Assembly: GCA_036872755.1 (NCBI GenBank)
Contig: JAVHNS010000003.1
Location: forward strand, 1,674,001-1,738,000
Reading direction: 5' to 3'
Length of the DNA stretch: 64,000 nucleotides
Source of the DNA: Orbilia blumenaviensis
Lineage: Eukaryota > Ascomycota > Orbiliomycetes > Orbiliales > Orbiliaceae
The first letter of the stretch is position 1. Each line of letters begins with the position of its first letter. Shown here one piece after another: positions 50,350 to 63,900 of the stretch. Both the position numbers and the translations under genes were made by a program. The notes below the pieces were generated by a model. It did no database searches. It worked only from the letters and a program-made list of their open reading frames with translations, and was not told where the DNA came from.

Positions 50350-52858
50350 CTTGGATTATAGGATAGTGAGAAATGTGCTTCCTAAACGGGTTAGATAGAG
50401 GGGAATGAAAGGATTGAAGCCTTTCAAGAAGAATTTCTACAAGGAAATATAAGAAAAGGACCGTTTGGATTTTGTGGATGATGTCGTCTGCGTCAAGGGA
50501 AGTGTTCCCCGACAGGACCGAGACGAAGTGTCGGCAATGTCCTCACCGAGTTGGGAGGACGAGGCGATCGATTCTCGACGAGTTTTTCCTATAACAGACA
50601 CCACGATTCGAATCGACGAGCGGAAGATGTCGATGATAGATGTTCAGAACCCGATGGCAAAACAAGCTGGTTCTGGGACGATAAGAGACGTGTGGGCGGG
50701 TTCTGGAACTGATATATGAATTGTGAAGTCTTTCTCTGGTCGGGAGGGAGTCCTCTTCTTCTTGGAGTCGGTTTCTTGTTCAAAAGTGAATCAGTGATTT
50801 CACTACTTTCGTGGGAGGCTGGTTGTCTAGGGAATAACAAGTTCTTGATGGTCTCTCTTAGATTGAAAAAAGGGTATTGTTCGACAGCAGAAGACTGACA
50901 CTGTTCTTCTTCTTTCAAATGGAAACAGGACACACTGATGGTGATGATGATGCGAGAATACAGGTTCAGTTATCGAGAGGACAGATCTCGTCTACAGGTT
51001 GGTTTCGATACAGAACTTGGTATTTGCACAGGCAACGTATACAGAGAAATGAAAAGGCTCGAGTTTCGCAGTAGTAGTTAGAAACACTGATGTTCTTCTC
51101 TTCCTCTCCTTTTTTTTATTTTTTATGTTTTGGTATTGCAGAGTTTTTTTTTAACATAAAAGGACGACAGAAAATCGCGTTATTCAAAATAGCCGACCGA
51201 AATCCCCGAACGGTGCAAATTATTCGTTGCAGTTTGTAGGATTTATCGAGATTGCCTGGTTTAAAAAAATCTTCCCGAAACCAAAGTTGTATTCGGTAGG
51301 TGAAGATTCCGAGGCAGAATTGAATTGGACGTTTCTGGATGACGGGTCCTCTGGGGAAAGTGGTTTCTTTGATGGTTCTGATGAAACGATTTCTCGGAGG
51401 TCCTAGAGTGAGTTTCTTTCCACGCGGCAATTTAAAATTAAGAGGCAAAAAAAGGATATTATTAATAGGTGGCGAGATACAGGTCCAGCCGGCTTGCTAA
51501 AAAGTCACCAGAGAACAAGAAAACGAAGAAGCTAGAAGAGTCTATTCGCGATATCAGTCGTGAGATATTCTGTCGGAGAGCCGGTTGGGGTATCCTGTTG
51601 TCGCGTGAGCTGTTTGTGATGAAGTGGTGTGGAGGTTGGTGTAAAGTGTAAAGGGGAGGGAGATGGTTGAAGAAGAGAACAAGCAGAGAAATTTGGGTAA
51701 AAGCCTGATTTGGCTGGTGTTCTGGTTGGCTGACTAAGCCAGCCTCCCACAAACTCCCACAACGTCGGCTCAACACACAACACAAAACATAATTTGATCG
51801 TAGCGGTATCACGAGGTTCGGTCTCGACTCGTCTCAGGGGACACAGACGGTCCCGAGGCTATTGGACATGATGCCCGGCAAATGATAAATGAATATCCCT
51901 CCTTCCAGCAAACAGTCTCGCATTCCCTAGGTTGCTTTCGAGTTCCTTTTGTGAAAAAAAAAAAGGGTTCTTATTATTACCTGCCCCTTCCAACACTTAG
52001 GCTCCCAATCCAAGCTCAAAATCGCAGAATGTAACAGATACGGTATCAGATCAGACCCATCCCATTCCACTCCTTATGGAATGTTCTACGGCCGTACAAA
52101 CGGGTAATGCCTCTTCCATTCGTGATCGTTCCGTTTGAATATCTACCAGATGTAATGATTGGTACCACGTAAATTATTTACTTTCGTCTGTGTTTATATC
52201 TCGAAGGATTAACTAGGAGCAGTGCATTGCCAGTCAGCTGATCGATGAAGATATTGATCTCTGACACAGTATATTATAGAAAGCTATGGAAAACACATAC
52301 AATAGTACTAGTATAATATAACATAGTAACTCAAGAAAGACAAATCAAGAAACAAACGATATCAAATCTGAAACAGAAAGTATAGAACCGATTGGGAAAG
52401 AAAAGAAGAAAAACGCCGTGGCTGTGTGTAAAAATATTGAACCCGACGACGATAGAAGTAAATCGAATAAAGTAGAAATAAGGAATATAATGATAAAAGG
52501 AATTCAAAATCGCTCTCATAAAAAAACAAAAAAACAAAAGTAAAACGTATCCTTCGAATGGGAAATGAGCGTAGCGTAGCAACTTTCTCGGAAAGCAGTC
52601 TGGTGGGTCATTCGAGAATATAGATAAGAAAATTCGATCTTAAGATCCGAGAGGGGTGAGAGAAAAAAAAATCGCAGGTGATTAAATGCGTAACCATATG
52701 TTGAAAAGGGGAAGAAACCAGCCATATCCATTGCCCTTCGACTTATTATATCCGTCGGTATCGTTTCCACCTTTTTAATCCATAACTTCATTTCATATCC
52801 AAGCCCTAAATCCGAAGGACAATCCTAAAAAGAAAAATTAAACCGCCGTGCGCGTATC
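50350..52858. other. 2.5-kb spacer upstream of MPE1
   Basis: The left part is the 5' flank of MPE1 and the right part is the 3' flank of the next minus-strand gene. Frames such as 51116-51448 (-) and 51462-51812 (-) are short, overlap others and show no motif. I see no RNA gene or repeat beyond short A/T runs. Confidence 0.5.
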
Positions 52859-53867
52859 CTAGTTCCTGTTCGTGAATCTTGAGAACTTAAATGTCTCCTT
52901 GATCCTGTCCATCGTGCTTCCGTTTCTAAAGAACGGGATCTTTTCCCGTATTGATGTCGTCCGAGTGTCGATTTTTTGCCTCATTTTGTGTGTCTTTTCA
53001 GAGATCTTCTCGAGGGGTTGTTTTCTCCACGACGGCTTTACCAGCGCCCTGTCTGCTCCAGCAGGCAATAGGTCGTCGGTTCTAGGCTGTGCCACATCTG
53101 GGTGGGTGACTGATTTATAAGGAACTAGAAATTTACCGATAATTAGCATAAATTCCGAGTAATTTCGATAGACGTCTCAGAATCATCCCCAGCTTACCGT
53201 TTGGAATCCTATTCTCTACATTCTCTGTATATTCACCCACATGCACCACATCAACGGGTGCGGGCGCTCGACTCCTCTCCCCCTTCATCTCCTTCTCCAG
53301 CTCGTTCAGAACAATACTTAAAGTCGCTGAGCTCTTCCTATTCCTCGCCGCCTGTTCACCCTCCTCTTCCTCCTCATCGAGGTCAATATCCACAGTTCCC
53401 GGTAACGGGCCACCGATTTCTTTCTTCAATTCATCCATTCCAACTTCGTGAACAACTTCCCCGCCATTAATCGTTGTAGCATTACTAACCCTCTCCTTTC
53501 TCCTGCCCCGCTCCCGTTCGGCCTCTTCTCGCTCAGCAGCTTCTCTAGCTTCCCTGGCCTCTTTTTCTATTCTTTCCTTTTCTTCAGCAAAAGCCGCCGC
53601 CGCCGCAATTTTTGATGTGGCATTTACCGGCATCGGTGCGTGTGTTTGCGACGCATGTCTTCGTTTTATATTAATACTCGATCCGCTGCTGCTGCTTCGA
53701 CTGCTACCCCGACTCGTCGATCGGCCAACATACGAAGGTCGTGCTTCCCGGGGAGACTTTAAACCTGCAGAGCCACCGAATGGAGTACTAAATTGTCGGG
53801 GAGTTTCATAGAGGAGTTCGAAAGTAAGGTTTGTGAAACGGCGCCCGCCGAGATTTTGGTGGTACAT
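52859..53867 (-). CDS. Hypothetical coiled-coil protein with basic C-terminus
   Basis: Two exons, 53867-53198 and 53124-52859, joined across a 73-nt intron (GTAAGC donor, TCTAG acceptor) give 311 aa in frame. After a Ser/Arg-rich region (STSRGSSRSSSSGSS) comes a strong charged helix at about 85-135 (EEKERIEKEAREAREAAEREEAERERGRRKE). An acidic stretch (DIDLDEEEEEGEQ) and a helical segment (LSIVLNELEKEMKGE) follow. The second exon adds a Lys/Arg-rich tail with amphipathic pieces (KISEKTHKMRQKIDTRTTSIREKIPFF). There is no recognised domain. The first ATG at 53867 gives MYHQNLGGRRFTNLTFELLYETP, which reads as natural protein, but an additional upstream exon cannot be excluded. Confidence 0.7.
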
Positions 53868-56800
53868 CTTGTTATTATAATATTTTTGCGAAACCCTTTA
53901 TTATGCGTGGGCTACAAGATATTACTCGTTAATGGTATTAAATGGAGAATAAAAAAATGTGGTGGTGGTTCCTTTGTGTGGTGTGCGTGTGGTGTGTGTG
54001 TGTGTGCGTGTGTTCCCGCTAATACCGTCGGAAAGAAAAAAAATTATGCAAAAAAAATAAATATATATATGCTGTGTAGCGGAGAGACGGTTTTGTATCA
54101 AGGAAAATGGTTTTATAGATGTGTACTTCTAGGGAATTTTCCGGGCCCAGCTGAAGTCGTTCGTTCGTTCGAAGTCTTTGCGCTTGTCGTTCTGTCTGGG
54201 GTCGAATATCCAGCCGTGACAGTGGGTCGACGTGTTTCAAGGCTGTTTCTCGCGGGGAAGTGTCGCAGGATGCGCCCACTAAGCAACAAAAAAAGCTGTG
54301 TGAGTCGGACGAACAAATCAAAGCAAGAGGCAGCTCAATACGCTAAGAAAGGTATCCAAGACAATTGCAATTGGTCTATATTGCATAAAAACAGAAAGTA
54401 ACGAGTCAAAAAAATAAAATAAAAAATAACAAGTGAGTGAATGACGTCTAGATAGTCGTGCGTTAGCTCGGAAAAGAGGACGTAAAGGACGTTATGTTAG
54501 AAAGTTAGTGACAAATAACAGTCGTAGTGGGAGATGGTAGAGAGGGATGGAGGGGAAAGGAAAAATCGCAATGGTGTCGCGAGAGGGAAAAGAAAAGGAA
54601 AGGAATGCCAAAATGTCAAGAAGCAAAATGTAATCTTCAGCCACAGCAGAATCCGGCCGGAAAGGACTTTTAAAGAAAGAAGAAGTAGGAAGGAAGAAAG
54701 GTAAAGGAAAGGAAGGTAAGGGTGCGTCGAGCACTAATATTAACAGCTGCTAACTCCTCTCTGCTTGTTGAGATGGGTATGCAATGTAATGTACTGTACT
54801 TCTGGCAGACGGGTCCTATAGCCTAGTAGCAGTGCGGTAGTGAGCGACGCGAAACAAAAGAGACACCCATGCACAAGAAGAAAAGAAAAGAAAAGAAAAA
54901 AGAGAGAGAGAGAAGACTTGAGAAGAGAGTGTCTATGCACAAGGCAGGCTAAAGCAGGGCAAGCCGCAGGACCAGTGGACGGAAAGGAATGAATGAATGA
55001 CTGAATGAATGAATCGAACCGAATCGAACAGACAGACAGACAGACGGCCATGTGCTTCTCTGCATCCGAAAATATTTTTTGTTTACATCAGAGGGAAGGA
55101 AAGACCGGGATTTCTAAGTCTGGGTTTCACTAATATTAAACACCAGAGCACCGGGAGGATCGGGTACAGGATACACCCTTGCAACTGCTTTGCCTCGCAG
55201 ACTTTTCAGACATCGCGATCGAAGGCAGCAGCGATAGCTAATTTAATTCCAATTCAGAAGTAAGTACGTACGTACTTGTGTAGTATTAATATTCCTAGAT
55301 GAGCTAAAGCTCCGTATACTAGCTATGGATACTTTACGATCGATTGTAGTTATTTATTTACACGCCCCAGCACCCCGATCGGTACAATCGATATTCTACT
55401 AGCTACACTTCTAAATTTACTACTCTACGTATATACTGACTATCAATCGAGTAAGCTGCGGGCGCAAGTAAGTTAAAGCTAGATAAGCTAAAGTTACGTA
55501 TCAGAACGGGAGGAATTCTGGATTACACTTACTTACCCATCTCCGTATCTAAAACACCCTGTCGACAAATGCTACACACGTCGCATCAGGCTAACTCCGG
55601 CGGACGGCAATTCTCCCCCATCAGATTCCACAAAAGCCCTCAAACAAGTCCAAGTGTACATTGTACTAAAGGCTAAGCTCAGGCCCTTGAAGTATCGATC
55701 TCGATCCATGATCCAACCTCTCTCGCTCCCTTCTTCATCTCTCTCATCCAACTTACAATTTATTTTAATTTAATTATACAAAAAGTAGCGGGTAAAGAAA
55801 ATCATTAAAACTCACGAGATCCATTATTAAACTTCCCCAAGCCAAGTGGGCCCCACAGAATCCCCCAAGAAAACCTTCTTCGAAGGAAAGAAAAAGATCC
55901 CTTTCCTTTCCAAAAACAGTAAACAAATTAAACCTGCCATCAAAGAGAGAGAAAAAAAAGGGTGTGGAGCCTTGAACGTTTTTTGCCAGTTTCCCCCTCC
56001 AATTCTACGATTGTCAAAAGAGGCCTCGCCTCGGACTTCTCTTTCGAGCCGAAATTGCAAATTGACAGCTCTCTCTTGGATTTTTTTTAGGTGGTGGGGA
56101 CCCACACCTTGCGGTTGATGATGTATCAATCCATCACCAACTTTTTTATTTTATTTTTACGCTCAATCAAAAAAAAAGAGGGCATATCAAATTAGGAAGA
56201 GATGAGAGAAAATGGGCCTTGGCCTTGGCCCCAGCGAATCTCGCGAATGACCACGGAAACAACACATCATGCATGAAAATGGGATGCATGTTGCGCCTGC
56301 AGATGCATTTGCCCCCATCACCCCAGGTTCAGGCGCAGGTCAGGCGGATGCATTGATATGATATGATATCCATCGTATGTCAAATCTAAAGTGGAAAAGA
56401 ACAGAGACAATTAAATAACCGTACCCGGGGCATTGACAGCTTGCAGATAATGGAGCTAGCTTAAGCTACCCAAAGGAGCTCGAGGCGAGCTTCGAAGAGC
56501 TACACCAGGCGGAGCTGAGCCGTGGTCCAAAAAATCAAAAGAAAAACAAGGACCATTGGCGACGCGTAGATGATTGGTGTAGTTAAAAACCTGAAACGTC
56601 GAGTGCAGTTGAGAAACGTGGACCGATAGAAAGCGATGGATTTCGGAAAGAAGCGAATCCGGACGTCGCAGATTGAAAGCATTGCATTTCTCATTCCAGG
56701 GCTTAAGGGTCCATCGATACCAATGACACAATTTCGCTGCAGATATCACCAATAACATCTTCAGCATCGACGGGATAGTAGATTATAACTCAAGGAAGTA

Positions 56801-58274
56801 TACGATAGTAGATATCATCCCAGTTATATTCTGTTATTAATTCACAAAAAAAAATTGGGTGGTCCAAAAAATACAAAATATAAAAAAATAAAGCGAGAAT
56901 CCAATTTCGAGAGACAAAGCCATTGTACTAAGTCCAAAATTCCAGTAACTTTTCTCTGCCGTATATACCTCGACACTATATACTCCCGCCTCCAACCAAC
57001 CAAAATCGTTACCAACTTGAGGCCCTAAAACAAGGACCTGTGCATGCATGTCAGAACGAGTTAATGTCAGTAACTAAGTACTCAAGTAGTACTCTATAGA
57101 TCTCCTAAAGCCAGTACTCCTCATCAGTCGTAAATATATATTTTTGTGTTTCTGTCGTAAATAAGGCGTGAATCGTCATACAGGTGTTCAACATGAAAGG
57201 GATTTTTGGTTATAGGGGTATATCTGCTATACATGGGCATACAAAAGCATGGAGTGATGTAGCCTAGTAGCTTTTTTTTAAAAAAAAAAAACTTTTGTGA
57301 AACAGAAGCTTCTCGGGAGGACCCGCAGGTGGCTGGTGTACAAAGGTTATACAATCTTATTTTCTGTTTCTCTCCCTTCGTGTCCAACCAGAAAATGAAA
57401 CTGGTAGACAAGATGTACATCAAAAAAAGGCGTGAGCTTGTGCTTTTGCTTCTGTCGTGTCTTCCGAAAAGTCTCAAAAACACATGCTCACGGACAGGTC
57501 ATTCCCAGGAAGCAAGAATTAGTTTTTAGTAGTTGATGTTCCCTTTTGAAGGTAATGATTAGTTTTTTTTCCAGTTTAAGGTGAAGAATGAAAGTCCAAC
57601 TTAGAAAAGAAACAAAAGAAAGTAACATAAAGAATGAACGGCGCGATCTCAGTGTATCCAAGGAAAGAAGGCAAAACCTTTACTTGCGATCATAAAAAGA
57701 CAAGATAATCCAGGCAGGAAAGCAATCCAAAAAGGCTTTGGGGAATGTCGCAACGCTATTCTAGAGTATAAAAGGATCAAGATAAAAACAGAGGAGGTAG
57801 GCCAGTGCGTTTTGTCGCTACAACCAAATGGTATAAAGGGATCAAGATATCTAAGTGGTGGGCAATTGGGGGAATCAACGTCAATAAAAGAAAACCAACC
57901 GACTCCAAGTAGAAACTAAATTCGTGAACAATATGGAAAGGGAAAAAAAGGGAAAAGCCAAGCCTGATAACACCGTTCTGTGGAAGCCCAAGCGGGGGCG
58001 GGGTAACCGATGTGATGATAAACAAGGTGAGTGTCTTGTTCTGAGAACCAAAAGAATGACCAAAGGAATGTAAAGAATAACCCAGACAAGACATTTGCTT
58101 GGCCCTCCGGGCCGAAACCAGGGCTGAGCGTGATTAATAGTGTTAGTCGCACATTACAGGTAGAATACTGGTATTCCAAAAGTGAGCTGAAAGAGGTGGG
58201 ATTTCCAAAGCTGGGAATGTGCCTAAAGAGGAAAGAAAAGTAGCGCAACCCGGCGGAAACTGATGTATCGTTTC
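53868..58274. other. 4.4-kb spacer with simple repeats
   Basis: No gene is supported. Visible repeats are GT-rich DNA at about 53965-54015, AGAAA-rich purine tracts at 54880-54920, a GAAT array at 54988-55014 and an ACAG array at 55029-55045. A T-then-A block lies near 57272-57290. The frame at 53793-54401 (+) is antisense to the upstream flank of the coiled-coil gene and is built partly on the GT repeat, so it is rejected. Confidence 0.5.
54988..55045. repeat. GAAT and ACAG tetranucleotide arrays
   Basis: A slightly interrupted GAAT array (54988-55014) is followed after 14 bp by about four copies of ACAG (55029-55045). Both are simple microsatellites in intergenic DNA. Confidence 0.85.
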
Positions 58275-60994
58275 TTACTTGGGTTGATTGTCCTCGTGGA
58301 ATTCCAAGCCGGAACCGACGTGTTCTCGGAATCCGTCCGCTGAGTCGTCGTTCGGATGAACTGTGACCGTTCCCTGAATGGTAGCAGTCCTAACCCGACC
58401 ACTCAATGGAAGCTGATAACGAAGAAAACCTCGGATCGTAAGGTCGAATGTATGGACCATAGCGCGTTCCCACCGTTCGCTCCCGCCCACCTCGGTTTTG
58501 TTTCCGGGCTTTGACAGCCGAACTTCTCCGATGGCGTGAGTCGGCTCCTGTCGGAACGGGGAGCCATCGAAAGTCAGCGCAGAGTCGAAGTTGAAAATAC
58601 GCCCGAGCAGCATGGTTTCCTCCTCTTCAACAGGGTCGCTAATAGGGTCGGTTCCCTTGTCGACACCATCGAGAGCATGCATATCCTGATCGTTGAAAAG
58701 GTTGTGTTGAGGCTTCTCTGCGCTTCGACGTCGCCGCTGAACTTTGGCGCCGAGGTTGCCCCTCAGAACGTTCTTCCACCAGGCTTCGTCTCTATCTCCA
58801 TCATCCGGGTCGCCCTCATCCGGGGCGCCTTTCTTTGGCTTATCTTTCCTCGGCTTGTCCTTGACGTAGGGGCTCTTGATGAACACATTAACGTCCATTG
58901 TCGCAATAGAGACTGGCAGGATATTAGGATTCAGTGCGAATATATCCATGTTGAACATCATCTCCTGCTTTGTCGCGATAACATCCGTAATATTGATAAG
59001 CTTAACATCTTGGAGCGGCTTGGTGGTGAGGAAAACAAATCCTAGGGAGCACGAAACAAGTGAAATCATAGCGAAGATGGAGAAAATGCAACAGGCCAGT
59101 CGGGTATACCAATTTCGCTGCCCATAGTCGCGATCACGGCGGCGCGAATTAACGCTCCCAGTGCGTGATTTGGTAACACCGTTTCTGTTTAAAGGCCAAA
59201 GAGGTGTTCGCTCGTCCGCATCGCCTTCAATATCGCCTTCATACACCGAAAGGTGACTTCCTTCTCGTCGTGCTTTCGTGACCATAGACCCATTTCCACC
59301 GGTGTGCTTATTACCGTACGTCCTTGGGGACCCTGGCCTGGAGGATGCTCGACTACTGCTAATATGATGAGGCGTCCTGAGAGATTGATGCGAGCTCTTA
59401 TGCTGCGCATACCTCGTCAGCGGTTGCCCACTTGAATCTTCAAGGTTCGGATTGGTGTAGCCACGCCCTATATGGCTCCTGAGCCCGGATTGGCTTCCGC
59501 CTCCACGTATAGAACTAGAGCCTATTCCATCTGAAGTATAATAGTCATCAGATGGCTGGCTCTTATATGCGTGGCCTGTCCCGAATTTCATATTTCTCCG
59601 AGTTCTCCCTTGTGTGTTGAGGGCTTGGCTACGGGGGTCCGAAAGCGAAGTTACACTAGAAGTTCGCGAATGCCTTGGTCTTGTCTTCTCGGCAGGGTTA
59701 GACTCGTAGACAAATGTTTCCTCGCTATCAGACGATTCGGCGTCATCTAGGGTATCATTAATCCTCTGTTCAAAGATATCGGCCTTTGTGGTCTCTGTGT
59801 GTTGGAGAGCTGTTAGCATAACACATTTACATAAGTATATAGGAGCTAGCCGTGAATATAGTACTTACGAGCTCCAGGTCCGGCGACCCGCTTCGCCTTC
59901 TTTCGTTTCTCTTTCTTTGCTGGGCGAATCGTTTCTTGGCTAGCTTTTCTAGATAGCCTGACGGCAGCTGGAGGATTCATCTGCTGAGGGATCGATGTGA
60001 CAGTTTCGATTTCAGGGGTTAACCCACCGCTTACATCCTGAGTTAGCGGAACACTTGTAACCGTCGGTCGCCGGGAAACTGCCCTTGAGGGAGCCCGACT
60101 GGGAGGTTTTAAATCGCTGTAGTTGCCTGTATCTGATTCGGACTCGTGAGCTGTCGTTGTTCTGGTGCTCGCTATGCTGGATTCTGACGGACGAGTGCTC
60201 ATGCTAGCAGTCTCCTGGCGTCGTTGTTCAGCCTCCTGGAGTCGTGCATCGATACTTCTTTCCCCCATACCGATAGCAGGAGTGCTCGGTAGGCTGCTTT
60301 CCGTCACAGTTTCGAGTAACGCTGGACTAGCCATGGGTCGTGGCGGTCGTTGTCCATGACTATGAAAGTATGACGACGAGCCTTCGAGTGACTCGTCACC
60401 AGACGGTCCCCGTCCTGGACTTTCTCTTCCTCTGACGGCCATGGAAGGTGGTGGAAGTGTGAGTGCCGAGTCCAACAACCTACGTGGAGACGTAAGAGAG
60501 GAAGAACGGTTGTTGGGAGGCGGGGAACGTGAGAGACTTAAACGTGGGGATGTCGGCCAATGGGGAACATTTGGGTTGATTGGCCGCTGTGGTCGGGGGG
60601 AGAGGGGTTGTGGAGGTTCTGTGGTCATGGCTGATTGCTGACTCGTAGTCGTACCGCTGGTAGGTGCTTGCGCAATTGCAGGAGACGGTTGGGAAGCTGC
60701 GGAATTCGCTAATCTCGCAATTGATGTGGATGATATTGACCTAGCCGGTGACGGGGAGGCTTCCCTGCGATTTTCCCTTGCAGCTGAGACCCTGCGATGC
60801 TTCGGAGGAGTCGGCTGCGATGTGGGTGGGACTACAGGAGATGAGTTTCGAGATGGTACGCCGGGTGTGGAGGAAGAGTTTTGAGCTATCAGGTTCGCAT
60901 TTGGACCTTTGTCCCCCGGTTGAGGAAATTCCACTAAGCTATTCGGAGTGGACGTTTCCTTCCGAAGGTTCGTGGTACTACTGTTCCTCGACAT
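58275..60994 (-). CDS. VAC7: Vacuolar segregation protein VAC7 (PtdIns(3,5)P2 regulator)
   Basis: Vac7 is a vacuolar-membrane activator of the Fab1 PtdIns3P 5-kinase complex. Two exons, 60994-59869 and 59794-58275, joined across a 74-nt intron (GTAAGT donor, CACAG acceptor) give 881 aa in frame. The first about 375 residues are Ser/Pro/Thr-rich and disordered, ending in a Lys/Arg cluster (KKEKRKKAKRVAGPGA). Soon after the junction comes the family's acidic block SDSEETFVYESNP at about 398-411. A single transmembrane segment lies at about 608-631 (LACCIFSIFAMISLVSCSLGFVFL). It is followed by a lumenal beta-rich domain beginning KPLQDVKLINITDVIATKQEMMFNMDIFALNPN, which is characteristic of fungal Vac7. 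A charged insertion (DKPRKDKPKKGAPDEGDPDDGDRDE) interrupts the lumenal domain. The overall layout (long disordered cytosolic N-terminus, one TM, LEA-like lumenal domain) fits the family. Confidence 0.92.
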
Positions 60995-63900
60995 TGTGAC
61001 TGTATTCCTGAAACCCCGGTTGGCGGCGCCCAGGAAAGGCTAATATGCGGTCCCCTCAGCGTTAGATTGTGGGGGAACAGCACAGATCTAGGCGGGACAC
61101 CGGGGAACACTGGACACAATCGTCTTTAGAGGCGAGGAGAAAAATGCTGGTCCCCGGATGCATCAAAGGGTTTTCTCTGGAAGGAAGAAGAACGCCCAAA
61201 ATCGGGAAGAAGAAAATAACAAGAGGGAAGAGAGGGAAACGTTTCAGCAGCCAAGTGGACAGCACACGGGGGCTCTGTGGATGCGGCAGGCACGTCTATT
61301 TCGTCAACAAATTCCGGTCCTCTCTGCGATTCGTTTCCTTCCTCTTTGGTGGGTCCAGTTAGTGACCCGAACAGGCGGTGTGATTCGTTTTCACCGGCAA
61401 GAAAAGAGTGACCCGGAGGGAATCACATTGGACGATTGATGTTATTGTGCATGCAGATAGGCTATGCCTTCTTCGCTGTATGGTCCGTATGTAAGTGTGC
61501 GTATGTATATTGTATGTACAGTGTATGCACGGCTGTCAAGCGTCGGAATGCCGAGCTCAGTTTAACAAAGAATTTTCTTTTGCCTTTCCAGATAGGGTCC
61601 GCAGAAGATCGTGGGGAGACAGTCGAAAGAGCCGGTAGACTAATGATGGCGGAAGAATGTAGTGGGATGTGGATGTGAAGACCCTTTCTTTGCAAGGCCT
61701 GCAGCCTATGTTATGGTACAGCGGGTGGCAGTCGATCTAACGGGGGTTGAATCTGCAGGTGTACCTGAACCTGACGGAGGTGACAGTGAAGCAGACGAGC
61801 AGCCAGCTGGTTGGTCCCGTCCGGTATAAGCGTGGGTAGGAGTGGATCGTGACGGGGTAAATCGAGGGGAGCGATGGAATGGGATGATGATGTTGAGGTT
61901 GACGTTGTGGACTTGTGGTGGTGGTGTGGAAGAGAAGCGATGTGATGTGTCTGTGTCTTGTCTGTCTCAGGGGTCCCGTCTAGGGAATAATGACGACGGC
62001 TGCAGCTGCAACTTCACAACATCTAACAACCACAACTTAATAACCACAATCAATCGCAACCGCAATCTCAGGTACTTCGCACGTATGGAAACAAGTACTC
62101 TGATGATATATACCGACCGTCTGCCCAATCAAGGGTACTCTGGGCTAGGTATCTACGGTACGGCCGCTTGGCTTCCTGGTCTGAAACCAACGGACCACAC
62201 GGCTGCTGGTACATGTATGTACCTCACGAGGGCACGCCGTCGATGTGTCCTAACCACAGATTCTCTCAGATTGGCGATAAGAAGCGGGCTCAGTTCACAG
62301 CTGTCCAACGGTCTCTAAACCAGAACGGAGGTCTGCATGCCTCTAACAGCCGTAATTGGCCCAGCCAGACTAGAAACCACCATCCAGAGATGGGAATATT
62401 TCTCACATCGGTCATGGGAATGAACACAAAATCATCGTTCACGATGGAACCATTTGCATGGACAGCACAAGTCGTGCAGCCCTTTTGCGCAGGAGACACC
62501 AGCATCAAAAAACGTTGCAGCCTACATGTACCCAGTACCAGTCGCATTTGACAGTTCAATTTTACTGTTAAATTTCGAACGAACGAATTATCAACGGCGG
62601 GAAACAAATTAACAGTCTCTGCGCTACACAACCCACACAAACAGGCACATGTATTCGAGTTTCTCACTTTTTTTTTTTTTCCTCCCGCAAATTCACACTG
62701 TTCCCTTACCCCATGCCGATGCCCGTTTCTCACCAACAGGATGTCTTCTCGGCATCCTGAAAAGGTGGTGTGTGGAGATGGGCTTCGATGAGTTGTCCAA
62801 CATTGACAATTCCTGTCCCACTGGCGGCCCCTGGCCTTTCTCGCCTTTTTTCCGCCCTCTTTCTGCAGCTTTCTGCTTCGACTTCCTTTTTTCTTAGTGG
62901 TCGATGACGCAGGAGTAGGATTTTTTTCAACAAGCGTCCCCGGACTAGCTTGTTTCGAGAAAGCCGCTGCAGCGGGAAAAAGCGGTTTGAAGTTCTTCCC
63001 TCGTGCCCTTCCATCTGAGATTTTCCCGGCAAGGCCAAAACGACCGTTTGTGTTTGTTGGTACCAAGTAGGGAAACAAGCCTCAGAAACGAGGGGAAACA
63101 GGTTTAAAAGGTACGGCGGTCGACATCATTATCGACTCAATTCGATGAAGCGGCACGAGAGGTGGCTGGGTTTACGAAAAAGAGAGTTGACATACGAGTC
63201 AGCCCCAGCCGTCGACTACTAACAAAGTCATTATCGCGGCTACTTCTTTTCTTCGATCTATGCGTCTTTTTTTTTTTTTTTTTTAACTGTTCTCTTACAG
63301 GTACAATCTAAAGGAAACATATGCCTCGGGGCCTGGTCCCCAGGTTCCTCCTGCTCCTTCCCTTCCTCCCGCCCGGAGAAATTTTCTTACGAGGGAAGAG
63401 GATAGGCCAGCCGGAGTTCGTCATGGCATGTGTATCCGAGGGTATGAGCCTCGACCGCCTCGACCCGAACCTCATCCATATTTCCTCCGAACAGGAAAAA
63501 AAAGTATTCACGAAAACAGATATCGGCTGAACTCTCTTAGTATTCCGATTTATAACAGTGAAATGAAAAATTTTCAATAGGTAAACAAAAAAAAAAGGAT
63601 AATTTGTTTTTTGGTATGTACCATCTATCTTCTTCTCATTCACATATTCGCATACACGTGTCACTCCGTGGGGTTGCAAAAGGTAGAGAGAAAAGGGTTC
63701 ATCGAAAGGGAAGAGAAGCCGTTGAGAGAAGAAAAGAAAAACAACGAAAGTCTCGACGTTGTGATGAGCTGGCAAGCGTGGGAGGTTGCTTGAAAGTGAT
63801 AGGGAAAACAAGGGAAGTAGCCGACAAGTTCAATAGGCATGGATTGCGGATATATTCAATTTCACCCCGCCGCCGAGAAGCCTGGACCATCTTCAAGGGT

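Noticed and set aside
53793..54401. 202-codon plus-strand frame
   Set aside because: It overlaps the start of a spliced minus-strand gene and depends on a GT-rich microsatellite for part of its length.
62290..63078. 262-codon minus-strand frame upstream of VAC7
   Set aside because: It is longer than most chance frames and partly Lys/Arg-rich, but it has no motif, no family resemblance and no supporting splice or start context; kept only as a remark on that region.
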